Below are positions 1 to 7,208 of a stretch of 9,553 nt of DNA, piece after piece; within the stretch, counting starts at the first letter, position 1, and the number at the start of each line of letters is the position of its first letter. The position numbers were made by a program, and so were the translations under genes. The DNA comes from Lachnospiraceae bacterium (GTDB lineage: Bacteria; Bacillota; Clostridia; Lachnospirales; Lachnospiraceae): the NCBI GenBank assembly GCA_021202715.1, contig JAJQCL010000255.1, positions 1,354 to 10,906 on the forward strand, read 5' to 3'. Under the pieces are notes generated by a model. That model was not told the origin of the DNA. It saw only the letters and a list, made by a program, of their open reading frames with translations, and ran no database searches.

Positions 1-715
1 TGTTTGTCGTCGTAAATTCCTGCTCGATGTCATTTCCAATGAGCAGAATCTTCGAACCGCCCAGGATGTCGGCGATCGCGAACTCCGAGATACTGGGGAT
101 AAACACCATGAGAATCCCGCTGATCACCCCCGGCATGGACAGCGGCAGCACCACCTGACGAAAGATCCGCAGATTCCCCGCGCCCAGATCCGCCGCCGCG
201 TCGATCAGGTTGCGGTCGATCTTGCACATGGCGTTGTAAATGGGGAGGATCATGAAGGGAAGGTAATCGTAGGTCATCCCGATGAGAATGGCCGTCCGCG
301 TGTAGAGCAGGTGCTGGGCGGGAAGCCCGAAGAAATGCAGGATTGCATTTAAAATCCCCGTGTTGGAGAGGATCATCTGCAGCGCCATCACCCGCAGCAG
401 GAAATTGATCCACATGGGAAGGATAAACATCAGAATCACGACGCCGCTCCGCTCTCCCTGCCTCTTGCTGAGGATGTAGGCCAGCGGATAGGCGATGATC
501 AGACTGATGACTGTGCTGCCCAGGGCAATCAGAATCGACTGCCACAGAGCTTCCAGATGGATCGAATCGCCGATGGCAAGGATATTGGCCAGCGTGAAGC
601 CGCCGTCGGCATTGGTAAGTCCGTAATAAAGAACCATCAGCAGCGGCAGAACAATAAATCCCACCGCCCACACCAGATACGGACCAGAGAGAAAGGCCTG
701 TTTCGTCCTATTCAT
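1..715 (-). CDS. potB: Spermidine/putrescine ABC transporter permease PotB, 3' end off the window
   Basis: This is an inner-membrane permease of a polyamine (spermidine/putrescine) importer, a partner of the ATPase encoded just upstream. The frame is open for 238 codons from ATG at 715 to the left edge. Hydrophobic segments are visible at about residues 9-31, 60-83, 91-115 and 141-160. The EAA loop that docks on the ATPase is at about 172-200 (DAAADLGAG, then LPLSMPGVISG). The run DYLPFMILPIYNAM (150-163) is typical of PotB. The start codon overlaps the end of potA by 8 bases and has only a weak ribosome site, so translation is probably coupled to potA. The missing 3' end should hold the last membrane segments; potC and potD would be expected beyond it. 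Family assignment is firm; the exact substrate is inferred from the family. Confidence 0.92.
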   Translation of the reverse strand, partial: MNRTKQAFLSGPYLVWAVGFIVLPLLMVLYYGLTNADGGFTLANILAIGDSIHLEALWQSILIALGSTVISLIIAYPLAYILSKRQGERSGVVILMFILPMWINFLLRVMALQMILSNTGILNAILHFFGLPAQHLLYTRTAILIGMTYDYLPFMILPIYNAMCKIDRNLIDAAADLGAGNLRIFRQVVLPLSMPGVISGILMVFIPSISEFAIADILGGSKILLIGNDIEQEFTTTN

Positions 716-1784
716 CCAGCGCCACAGCTTTCTCATCCTCCGACTCCGGTTTGTTCATGATCTGAACATCGAAGGGATCAACAGACAGGCTCACCGGCGT
801 CCCCACCGGGAAGGCCTTCGTCCCCTGCACCAGCCACTCGAAACCGCCGGCCATGACCTCCATCTCGTAATGGACACCTTTAAAAATGATATGGCTGACC
901 ACACCGTCGAGGAACCCCTGCCCCGGATCGCCCAGCTTCACATCCTCCGGACGGATCACCACATCCACCGGACGGTATTCGCCGAAGCCCGTGTCCACGC
1001 AGGGCAGCTTCACGCCCAGGATTTCCACCAGCTCGTCGCGGATCATCAGACCGTCCAGAATGTTGCTGTCGCCGATGAAATCCGCCACGAAGGCATTTTC
1101 CGGTTCATTGTAAATATCTTCCGGCGTCCCCATCTGCTGGATATAGCCCTGATTCATGACCACCACGGTGTCGGAGATCGTCAGCGCCTCCTCCTGATCG
1201 TGCGTCACATACACGAAAGTGATCCCCAGCTCATTTTTCAGCCGGATCAGCTCATACTGCATGTCCTGACGCAGCTTCAGATCCAGCGCCGCCAGCGGTT
1301 CATCCAGAAGAAGCACCTGGGGCTCGTTGACGATGGCCCGGGCAATGGCGACCCGCTGCTGCTGCCCGCCGGAGAGCAGAGACGGCATTCGTTTCTCATA
1401 GCCGTCCAGATTCACCAGCTTCAGAGCATAGGAAATCTTATCCCGGATATAAGCGTCGGACTTGTGCCGGATCTTCAGGCCAAAGGCAATATTTTCTTCC
1501 ACATTCATATGGGGAAACAGAGAGTATTTCTGAAACACGGTATTCAGGTTCCGCTTGTTCGGGGGAACCTGCGTGATATCCTGCCCGTCGAAGATGACCT
1601 TCCCCTGATCCGGCTGCACGAAACCGCCCAGAATCCGCAGGGTCGTCGTCTTCCCGCAGCCCGAGGGACCCAGCAGCGTCAGAAACTCGTTTTCATGGAT
1701 GGAAAGGCTCATGTCATCCAGGACGCAGGCGCCATCAAAGGATTTGGTGATGTGCACCAGGTCAATCAGTGGCTTTTTGCTCAA
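708..1784 (-). CDS. potA: Spermidine/putrescine ABC transporter ATP-binding protein PotA
   Basis: This is the cytoplasmic ATPase that drives polyamine import through PotB/PotC. The 358-residue product has Walker A GPSGCGKTT (39-47), Q-loop glutamine 85, signature LSGGQQQR (137-144), Walker B VLLLDE (157-162), D-loop ALD (166-168) and switch histidine 195 (THD). A C-terminal TOBE-like region (about 235-350) is as expected for PotA. The start is TTG at 1784, set by a strong AGGAGGAG site (1790-1797) five bases upstream; the next residues, SKKPLIDL, fit the family. It is the first gene of an operon with potB, with an 8-base overlap. A near-consensus promoter lies upstream at 1875-1903, which gives a leader of about 80 bases. 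Related FbpC and CysA importers share the fold, but PotB-like permease context favours polyamines. Confidence 0.95.
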   Translation of the reverse strand: MSKKPLIDLVHITKSFDGACVLDDMSLSIHENEFLTLLGPSGCGKTTTLRILGGFVQPDQGKVIFDGQDITQVPPNKRNLNTVFQKYSLFPHMNVEENIAFGLKIRHKSDAYIRDKISYALKLVNLDGYEKRMPSLLSGGQQQRVAIARAIVNEPQVLLLDEPLAALDLKLRQDMQYELIRLKNELGITFVYVTHDQEEALTISDTVVVMNQGYIQQMGTPEDIYNEPENAFVADFIGDSNILDGLMIRDELVEILGVKLPCVDTGFGEYRPVDVVIRPEDVKLGDPGQGFLDGVVSHIIFKGVHYEMEVMAGGFEWLVQGTKAFPVGTPVSLSVDPFDVQIMNKPESEDEKAVALDE

Positions 1785-1874
1785 TTTTTCTCCTCCTGTG
1801 TCGGTGGGTTCACCAAGTTCAAAATGCCCCCCGACCGGTCATTCGCAAAGACAGATGCCGCGGGAATCGCGTCC

Positions 1875-1903
1875 ATCATACAATATTCTGCCGAAATTGA
1901 CAA
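1875..1903 (-). promoter_or_regulatory. Sigma-A promoter for potAB
   Basis: Read on the minus strand, TTGTCA (1898-1903) is followed by exactly 17 bases and TATGAT (1875-1880). Transcription would start near 1868, giving a leader of about 80 bases before the potA TTG. The leader holds a short hairpin GGTG-AACC-CACC (1803-1814) just ahead of the ribosome site and the 8-base palindrome GACCGGTC (1833-1840); neither is a recognised element. No terminator separates this promoter from the end of the AEC gene at 1914, so readthrough is possible. Confidence 0.75.
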
Positions 1904-1913
1904 GAGATTTCAA

Positions 1914-2849
1914 TTACATCATAATGTAGCCCAGCAACGGCAAAGTCAGCGCGGAGAAAGCCGTGGTCATGATCAGAGCGCCCACCGCGTACTCCCCGTC
2001 TGAGCCGCTGGCTGTGGCCAGCATTGGAATCGTGGACATCGTGGGCAGACCGGCAAACACAGTCATCGTGACGGCGATCTCCTGCGAGATCGGCAGTCGG
2101 CTCAGCACCAGGTAGAAAAGGATCGGGAAGAGCAGCATTTTAAAGACGACCATACCGTACAGCTCCGCCTTGCGGAAATAGGCGCGGACATCGGTGAAGC
2201 AGAACAGTCCGCCGATATAGATCATGGACAGCGGCGAGGTCGTATTCGCCACACTGGTGAGCGCCGTATTGAGGAAGGTGGGCAAAGACCATCCCAGCAA
2301 TACGAAGATCACGGCCAGCAATACGCTGACGATGGCCGGATTCACCATTTTGCGCAGGGCGGCGCCCAGAGAGACCTTCGTCGTCTCCCCCTCCGGCTGC
2401 GTCAGCTGCACGCCCACGGTCCAGAGAACGCTCTGATCGACGATCGTAAAGAGCGCCACATAGATCATGCCCGTCTCCGGGAAGAGTGCCGAGAGCAGGG
2501 GAATCCCCATGAAGCCGACATTTCCGAAGGAGGACACTGCGCGGAACACCTTCCGCCGGTTTCCCTGCAGATGAAAGGCCCGCGCCAGCACCGCCGAAAG
2601 GGTCAGCAGGCAGAGATACATCACGACCGCCAGAAGCAGGATCAGCAGCGAGTCAAAGAGATCCTGTCTTGTCGCGCCGTTGATCGTGTTGGTAAAGATC
2701 ATGACCGGAATGGCGATCCGCATCAGATAGCGGGAAAAATGTCCCAGCGCCTCCTCACTGAGGATCCCCGTCTTCACGGCGATGACGCCCACAACGCCCA
2801 GGGTAATGAAAATGCAGATCTGCTGCACGATGATGGAAAAAATGTTCAA
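1914..2849 (-). CDS. AEC (auxin efflux carrier) family transporter
   Basis: This is an integral membrane permease of the AEC family, whose bacterial members export or exchange small organic anions such as malate or malonate; the substrate here cannot be read from sequence. The 311-residue product alternates hydrophobic segments throughout, at about 5-27, 42-55, 66-91, 105-122, 126-148, 170-189, 205-218, 232-250, 257-272 and 287-311. Family features include NVGFMGIPL (110-118), NPAIVS (170-175), TTSPLSMIYIGG (203-214) and a C-terminal half rich in GLPTMSTIPM-type residues. The start is TTG at 2849, chosen because GAGGAGG (2858-2864) lies eight bases upstream and the reading begins at the first hydrophobic segment. 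The gene has its own promoter (2884-2912). It may be cotranscribed into potAB because no terminator is visible after its TAA. Confidence 0.9.
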   Translation of the reverse strand: MNIFSIIVQQICIFITLGVVGVIAVKTGILSEEALGHFSRYLMRIAIPVMIFTNTINGATRQDLFDSLLILLLAVVMYLCLLTLSAVLARAFHLQGNRRKVFRAVSSFGNVGFMGIPLLSALFPETGMIYVALFTIVDQSVLWTVGVQLTQPEGETTKVSLGAALRKMVNPAIVSVLLAVIFVLLGWSLPTFLNTALTSVANTTSPLSMIYIGGLFCFTDVRAYFRKAELYGMVVFKMLLFPILFYLVLSRLPISQEIAVTMTVFAGLPTMSTIPMLATASGSDGEYAVGALIMTTAFSALTLPLLGYIMM

Positions 2850-2883
2850 TTTATATTCCTCCTCGTTTCAACCAAACGCATTT

Positions 2884-2912
2884 ATCATACAGCATTCCGC
2901 AGAGAATGACAA
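2884..2912 (-). promoter_or_regulatory. Sigma-A promoter for the AEC transporter gene
   Basis: On the minus strand, TTGTCA (2907-2912), 17 bases, TATGAT (2884-2889). Both hexamers and the spacing are identical to those of the potA promoter. The leader to the TTG start is short, about 30 bases. The motif GCGCTGAG (minus strand, 2920-2927) lies seven bases upstream of the -35 box and recurs at the pfkB promoter. Confidence 0.75.
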
Positions 2913-2946
2913 GCATTCTTCTCAGCGCATGAGGTCTTCTCTAACC

Positions 2947-2982
2947 AGCGAAGCCGCCGGCATTTACGCCGACGGCCCCGCT
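2947..2982 (-). terminator. GC-rich hairpin after the broken small gene, possible terminator
   Basis: Imperfect inverted repeat: AGCG (2947-2950) pairs with CGCT (2979-2982), and GCCGCCGGC (2953-2961) pairs with GCCGACGGC (2968-2976) with one mismatch, around a six-base loop. It lies about 20 bases past the TAA of the broken gene at 3006, where a terminator is expected. No clear U-run follows on either strand, so termination is only inferred. The rest of 2850-3005 holds the AEC promoter and nothing else recognised. Confidence 0.4.
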
Positions 2983-3005
2983 TTCTGCATATAGATACTG
3001 CTCTC

Positions 3006-3319
3006 TTACTTTACTGCCTTCGCCAGCGTCGACAGCGGAATATAGTAATCATAGCCCCCGTCGATCTCCAGGACCAGATTGTTCCCGGCAATGAAGAGCC
3101 CGGAGATCCCGGTCTTGCCTGTGTTGATCTTGTAAACGGTCTTCCCGTAATTCTTCGTCACCAGCAGCTCTGAGGCGTTACGCTGCCGTACTCATCCTCC
3201 GTCCCCGCCAGCTGGGCACTGTATGTGCCTGTCGCCGCTGTAGAAATGACAGTCTGCTTTACCGAAGAGGACACCTTCTTGTCCTTTTCATCGTTCTCCT
3301 TTCCCACATAAGCCTGCAT
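3006..3319 (-). pseudogene. Frameshifted small hypothetical gene
   Basis: I do not recognise this protein. Two minus-strand reading frames join into one plausible coding region. The first reads from ATG at 3319 (MQAYVGKEND...) to DEYGSV near 3175 and, unshifted, stops with TGA at 3158-3160. The second reads ASELLVTKNYGKTVYKINTG down to LSTLAKAVK with TAA at 3006-3008, and has no start of its own because an in-frame TGA lies just before it. Loss of one base near 3170-3178 would explain the switch. A second oddity is that the best ribosome site (AAAGGAG, 3296-3302) precedes ATG 3291, whose frame (MKRTRRCPLR) ends after ten codons, so an earlier shift or deletion may have removed the original N-terminus, perhaps a signal peptide. 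A good promoter remains upstream (3355-3384). The product would be small, lysine-rich and beta-strand-like. Confidence is in the disruption, not the function. Confidence 0.55.
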
Positions 3320-3354
3320 GGAAGCAGACCGTTCACAGATTGTTCGCAAATATA

Positions 3355-3384
3355 ATTATACCCTCCCGTAAGCCCCGCCGTCAA
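3355..3384 (-). promoter_or_regulatory. Sigma-A promoter for the broken small gene
   Basis: On the minus strand, TTGACG (3379-3384), 18 bases, TATAAT (3355-3360): the closest to consensus in the window. Transcription would start near 3348, which excludes the ATG at 3349 as a start. It diverges from the promoter at 3435-3463, so 3320-3521 is a shared divergent control region with no further gene. Confidence 0.7.
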
Positions 3385-3434
3385 TAAAATCTACGGCAAA
3401 TTTATACGTTTTTGTGTGTGCGGCATATGCGTCG

Positions 3435-3463
3435 TTGCCTTGCAGAGAATGGGTATTTATGAT
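3435..3463 (+). promoter_or_regulatory. Sigma-A promoter for the first ATPase-nuclease gene
   Basis: TTGCCT (3435-3440), 17 bases, TATGAT (3458-3463). Transcription would start near 3470, giving a leader of about 50 bases to the ATG at 3522. This argues against the in-frame upstream ATG at 3414. The leader contains the 10-base palindrome CATTCGAATG (3492-3501), just upstream of the ribosome site. Confidence 0.65.
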
Positions 3464-3521
3464 AGACTTTCAGCAAGCGAAAAAAGAGAACCATTCGAAT
3501 GCAGTCAAAGGAGGCAGCCGC

Positions 3522-5273
3522 ATGATTCGAAAAAAGCTCCCTATCGGAATCGATGATTTCAGGAAACTCCGTTCCATGGACTATTATTATATTGATAAAA
3601 CGCATCTGATCAGGGATCTGTTAATGAACCCGGGAGAAGTAAACCTGTTCACACGGCCGCGACGTTTCGGCAAAAGCCTCAACATGAGCATGCTTCGGGC
3701 CTTCCTCGAACCGGGTACAGATACCAAATTGTTTGAGGGGCTGGCCATTTCAGAGGAGACTGATCTGTGTGAAACCTACATGGGGAAATATCCCGTCATC
3801 TCCATCAGCCTGAAAACGGCTCATTCTGACAGCTTTGAGCAGGCAATCCATCAGCTGTGTTCGATCATCGGCGAGGAGGCGCTGCGTTTTCGTTTTCTGC
3901 TTGACAGTGAACGGCTCAACGAGGATGAGAAGAAGCTGTACCGCCAGCTCATCCGGGTCGATACATCAGATCAGGGCGTTTATTTCATGCCGGAAGCCGT
4001 ACTGACCCGCAGCCTGCGAACACTGTCCATGCTCCTGCAAAAGCATTACGAGCGCCCGGCCATCCTTCTGATTGATGAGTACGACGTGCCGCTCGCGAAG
4101 GCGAACGAGCGCGGCTATTATGAAAAAATGGTCGGCGTCATCCGCAACCTTCTCGACAGCGCACTGAAGACCAACGAATACTTGCATCTGGCCATTCTGA
4201 CCGGATGTCTGCGGATCTCAAAGGAAAGCATCTTCACCGGCCTGAATAATCTGAAGATGTATACGCTTCTGGACGCAGAGTGTGATGAGTATTTCGGCTT
4301 TACCGACGCAGAGGTGCGTCAGATGCTGGAGGATTACGGGCTTTCTGAATACTATGATATCACGAAGGAATGGTATGACGGATACCGGATTGCCAACGCA
4401 TACGTCTATAATCCCTGGGATGTCATCAACTGGTGCAACCAGCTTCTGACAGGCCCGGACAGGAAACCGAAGAGCTACTGGAAGAACTCCAGCGGCAACG
4501 ACGAAGTGCGCCGCTTTATCCGGCAGATGGGAAGCGGTGTCACGAAGGCTCAGCTCGAACGGCTGATCGCCGGGGAGAGTGTCCAGAAAAAGGTCGAGGA
4601 GCAGCTGACTTATAATACAATGTACAGCAGCGCAGAAAATCTGTGGAGCCTGCTCTTTGCGACCGGCTATCTGACCCCCGCTGAGACACCCTCCGGCAAC
4701 CTGGTCCGCCTAAAGATTCCCAACAACGAGGTTCGCAGTATTTTCAGCGACTTCCTTCTGGAATTTTTTGAAGAAAAAGTGGCGGAGGACAACACGCTGG
4801 TGGCAGAATTCTGTTCTGCTCTGAAACACGGCGATACAGCCGATGTTGAACGTACTTTCACGAAATGCATGGCGAAAACGATCAGCATCCGCGATACAGC
4901 GGTAAGGAAAGAATTCAAGGAGAATTTTTATCACGGTCTGCTTCTGGGAATTCTCTTCTTTCAGAAGGACTGGAACGTCGACTCGAATCGGGAAGCTGGA
5001 AATGGTTACCCGGATATCCAGATTGAGATCGAGGACGAGAGCATCGGCATCATCCTCGAGGTAAAATATGCGGAGAAGGCACAGTTCGATGCCGCATGCC
5101 GGGAGGCTCTGGAGCAGATCCATCAAAATGACTATACGGCGGAGCTGAGGGATGACGATATGCAGACCATCCTGAAATACGGCTTTGCCTGTTATAAAAA
5201 ACAGTGTCGGGTTGTCCTGGAGCGCGAAGGCGGCCCTTCGGATTCACTTGCACAGAAAGGAACTGCGTCATGA
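3522..5273 (+). CDS. Predicted AAA ATPase with C-terminal PD-(D/E)XK nuclease domain (DUF1703 type)
   Basis: This belongs to a widespread, often multi-copy family in gut bacteria joining a predicted AAA-ATPase-like domain (PF09820) to a PD-(D/E)XK nuclease-like domain (PF08011). Its biological role is not established. The product is 583 residues. The N-terminus KKLPIGIDDF...YYIDKT is the family hallmark. The Walker A-like loop is RPRRFGKS (45-52) and Walker B is ILLIDEYD (181-188). A conserved block YFGFTDAEVRQMLEDYG spans 257-273. The nuclease core shows SNREAGNGYPD with D498, then ILEVK with E513 and K515. The start at 3522 is set by AAAGGAGG (3507-3514) seven bases upstream. The stop overlaps the next start as ATGA. 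The last eleven or so residues extend beyond the paralogue at 7556 and read through the neighbour's ribosome site. ATP-dependent nucleic-acid processing or defence is only a guess. Confidence 0.9.
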   Translation: MIRKKLPIGIDDFRKLRSMDYYYIDKTHLIRDLLMNPGEVNLFTRPRRFGKSLNMSMLRAFLEPGTDTKLFEGLAISEETDLCETYMGKYPVISISLKTAHSDSFEQAIHQLCSIIGEEALRFRFLLDSERLNEDEKKLYRQLIRVDTSDQGVYFMPEAVLTRSLRTLSMLLQKHYERPAILLIDEYDVPLAKANERGYYEKMVGVIRNLLDSALKTNEYLHLAILTGCLRISKESIFTGLNNLKMYTLLDAECDEYFGFTDAEVRQMLEDYGLSEYYDITKEWYDGYRIANAYVYNPWDVINWCNQLLTGPDRKPKSYWKNSSGNDEVRRFIRQMGSGVTKAQLERLIAGESVQKKVEEQLTYNTMYSSAENLWSLLFATGYLTPAETPSGNLVRLKIPNNEVRSIFSDFLLEFFEEKVAEDNTLVAEFCSALKHGDTADVERTFTKCMAKTISIRDTAVRKEFKENFYHGLLLGILFFQKDWNVDSNREAGNGYPDIQIEIEDESIGIILEVKYAEKAQFDAACREALEQIHQNDYTAELRDDDMQTILKYGFACYKKQCRVVLEREGGPSDSLAQKGTAS

Positions 5274-6193
5274 AAATAAATACCGTGGCCGTGCTGGGCG
5301 TGGGCGCCATCGGCGGCTATTTTATCTGGGGACTGTCTGAGAAGCTCAGAGACCGGCTGTGGGTCATCGCCGACGGCGAGAGAAAGAAGCGTCTGGAACG
5401 GGACGGCCTGTGGATCAACAACGTGAACTACCCTCTTCATGTGCGCACCCCGCAGGAAGCCCGGGGCGCCGATCTGCTCCTGATCGCCACCAAATACGGG
5501 GCGCTGCCCGACATCCTCGAGGATGTGGCGGCCGTCGTGGATGATCACACGACGGTCCTCAGTCTGCTCAACGGCGTCGACAGCGAGGAGATCATCGGGG
5601 CGCTCATCGGCACGGAGCACATCCTTCCTTCCATCATGAAGATCGCCTCCCGGCGCATCGGCAACCGGATCACCTTCGACGGTCCCACCTCCCTGGGACT
5701 CTATTTCGGCGAATCAGGGCAGCGGGAACCCAGTGAACGAATGCTGGCCATCGCTGATCTCCTGAACGGAACGCCTCTCCACTACCACATGAGAAAAGAG
5801 ATCGAAGTGGACATCTGGAAGAAATACGCCCTGAACATCAGTCAAAACCTGCCGCAGGCTCTTCTGGGCTGCGGCATCGGCGCCTACGCCGACAGCGAAC
5901 ATGTAGCGGCGCTCTCTCATATGCTGCGGGAGGAAGTCATCGCTGTGGCTGCGGCCCGGGGCCTCGACATTTCCTCCGTGCGCATTTCTCTCAAAACCAG
6001 CCCCGTGGACAAATCCGCCCGCTACTCGACCCTGCAGGATCTGGATGCCGGACGCCACACAGAGATCCATATGTTTTCCGGCGCTCTGGGACGGATGGGC
6101 CGCGCATCCGGCGTGCCCACCCCCTGCAACGATTTTATGTTCCATGCCATCCGGGCGCTGGAAGAGAAAAACGACGGGAAGTTTGATTACTGA
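5270..6193 (+). CDS. Ketopantoate reductase family protein (2-dehydropantoate 2-reductase, ApbA/PanE-like)
   Basis: This is a cytoplasmic NAD(P)H-dependent reductase of the family that converts 2-dehydropantoate to pantoate in pantothenate synthesis. Many Clostridia carry several paralogues of uncertain substrate, so no gene symbol is given. The 307-residue length is typical. The Rossmann dinucleotide loop is LGVGAIGGYF (9-18). LLNGV with N101 matches the conserved asparagine-glycine segment. WKKYALN (183-189) holds the expected catalytic lysine (K185) and N189. LQDLDAGRHTEI (255-266) holds the expected glutamate, E265. The start is ATG 5270, with AAAGGA (5256-5261) eight bases upstream inside the end of the preceding ATPase gene. 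The ATGA overlap implies translational coupling. The 3' end overlaps the convergent sugar-kinase gene by seven bases. No other pantothenate gene is in view. Confidence 0.88.
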   Translation: MKINTVAVLGVGAIGGYFIWGLSEKLRDRLWVIADGERKKRLERDGLWINNVNYPLHVRTPQEARGADLLLIATKYGALPDILEDVAAVVDDHTTVLSLLNGVDSEEIIGALIGTEHILPSIMKIASRRIGNRITFDGPTSLGLYFGESGQREPSERMLAIADLLNGTPLHYHMRKEIEVDIWKKYALNISQNLPQALLGCGIGAYADSEHVAALSHMLREEVIAVAAARGLDISSVRISLKTSPVDKSARYSTLQDLDAGRHTEIHMFSGALGRMGRASGVPTPCNDFMFHAIRALEEKNDGKFDY

Positions 6194-7107
6194 TCGATGC
6201 CCAGCTCCCGCGGCAGGAACCGCGGACACACGTTTTCATTGGAGACGATCACGGAGGCGGAGAGGCGGGTACCGATCTCACAGGATTCCGCCAGTGTCTT
6301 CCCATAGGTCAGGCCGACGACGAGGCCGGAACAGAAAGCGTCCCCTGCGCCGGTGGTGTCCTTCACCTGCACCTTCATGGACGGACAGAAACCACTGTGC
6401 CCATTTTGATCGGCATAGACACTTCCGCGGCTGCCAAGGGTGATGACCATGGCCCGGAATTCGGCGCTTTTCAGATGCTCTGTGAGGAGATCCAGCATTT
6501 CCTCCGGTTCGGCATCGGAGAAATCCGAGGCAAAGAGAAGCCCGGCTTCCTGCTGGTTGCAGACAAAGCAGTCCAGCTACTTGATGAAATCCCGTCTCTT
6601 CAGGGCGATGCGCATGTTGGAGACTACCGCGAAGACCTTTTTGTTGTGTTTCTCCGCCAGCTCAAAGACCTTTTTGACGATCTCCTTGTGGACATCAATC
6701 TCGATAACAATGGAATCCGCGCTGCGAAAGATCTCATCGCCGCGTTCCTCCAGGATATTGAGGATCGGCATCAGATTCGGCCGCTGGGAGATGGAACCGG
6801 CGACGTCGCCTGTGTCGTCGAAAACCGCCAGCCAGGTGCCCATACCGCCGGGAATCGTCTGCACGTACTCCAGGTTCACCTTGTGGCGGTGGAGCTTCTG
6901 GAGCACTTCCTGTCCCATGGCGGTGTCATCCACCAGACTGACGAAGATGGGCCGCAGCTCCAGGTTGGCGATATTCTCCACAACATTGCGGCTGACGCCG
7001 CCGTGAATGTACTCGACGCTCCCGGCGTTTCGCCCATTCGGCAGATAATGCTCCTCCGGGAATCCCTTGATATCCACAAATACAGCTCCAATGACGACGA
7101 TGCTCAT
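6187..7107 (-). pseudogene. PfkB family carbohydrate kinase interrupted by an in-frame TAG
   Basis: The family phosphorylates sugars or nucleosides in the cytoplasm; the substrate is not determinable here. Read through, the gene has 306 codons, a normal length. Signature 1 is HGGVSRNVVENIANL (35-49), and the nucleotide and catalytic motif DTTGAGDAF (250-258) holds catalytic base D256. VITLGSRGS (220-228) and CNQQEAG (183-189) also fit. Codon 177 (6577-6579) is TAG, in the same frame on both sides, so this is a nonsense codon and not a frameshift. The 176-residue product lacks the whole active-site half. The start is ATG 7107, served by AGAGGGG eight bases upstream, in preference to GTG 7116. 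A good promoter with an operator-like palindrome lies upstream (7180-7208). The reading frame is otherwise well kept, so the lesion is recent, a base-call error, or suppressed. Confidence 0.8.
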
Positions 7108-7179
7108 TTCGGGCACCCCTCTTTCGTAGAATGGTTTTGCGGGCCGCGATACGAGCCCACGCTTTTTTTATATATGACT

Positions 7180-7208
7180 ATCATACGCTGAGAATCCTCA
7201 GCGCACAA
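7180..7208 (-). promoter_or_regulatory. Sigma-A promoter for the PfkB kinase gene
   Basis: On the minus strand, TTGTGC (7203-7208), 17 bases, TATGAT (7180-7185). Transcription would start near 7173 and give a leader of about 65 bases. The leader carries a run of seven A and a small GGGC/GCCC stem (7141-7144 with 7155-7158). The spacer between the boxes is almost entirely the perfect inverted repeat at 7186-7203. Confidence 0.68.
7186..7203. promoter_or_regulatory. Operator-like inverted repeat inside the PfkB promoter spacer
   Basis: CGCTGAG (7186-7192), four bases AATC, CTCAGCG (7197-7203): a perfect seven-base dyad filling the spacer between the -35 and -10 boxes. A dimeric repressor bound there would block RNA polymerase. 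The half-site GCGCTGAG also occurs near the AEC promoter (2920-2927) and at 7242-7249. The regulator is unknown. On the plus strand the dyad lies ten bases before a T6 run, but no plus-strand gene ends here. Confidence 0.45.

Noticed and set aside
30..671. 213-codon minus-strand open frame in the potB region
   Set aside because: It is rich in serine, arginine and alanine and without family features. The frame starting at 715 gives a clear PotB permease with an EAA loop.
870..2003. 377-codon plus-strand open frame opposite potA and its upstream region
   Set aside because: It is longer than potA, but potA has every ABC ATPase motif, a strong ribosome site and a promoter. The plus frame spans the potA promoter and the end of the AEC gene and shows no recognisable domain.
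3414..3521. N-terminal extension of the first ATPase-nuclease gene from ATG 3414
   Set aside because: The promoter at 3435-3463 starts transcription downstream of it, ATG 3522 has a strong ribosome site, and the family begins near KKLPIG.
6397..7191. 264-codon plus-strand open frame opposite the PfkB gene
   Set aside because: It mirrors the GC-rich kinase codons and crosses the kinase start and leader. The minus-strand kinase motifs are unmistakable, even with the TAG.
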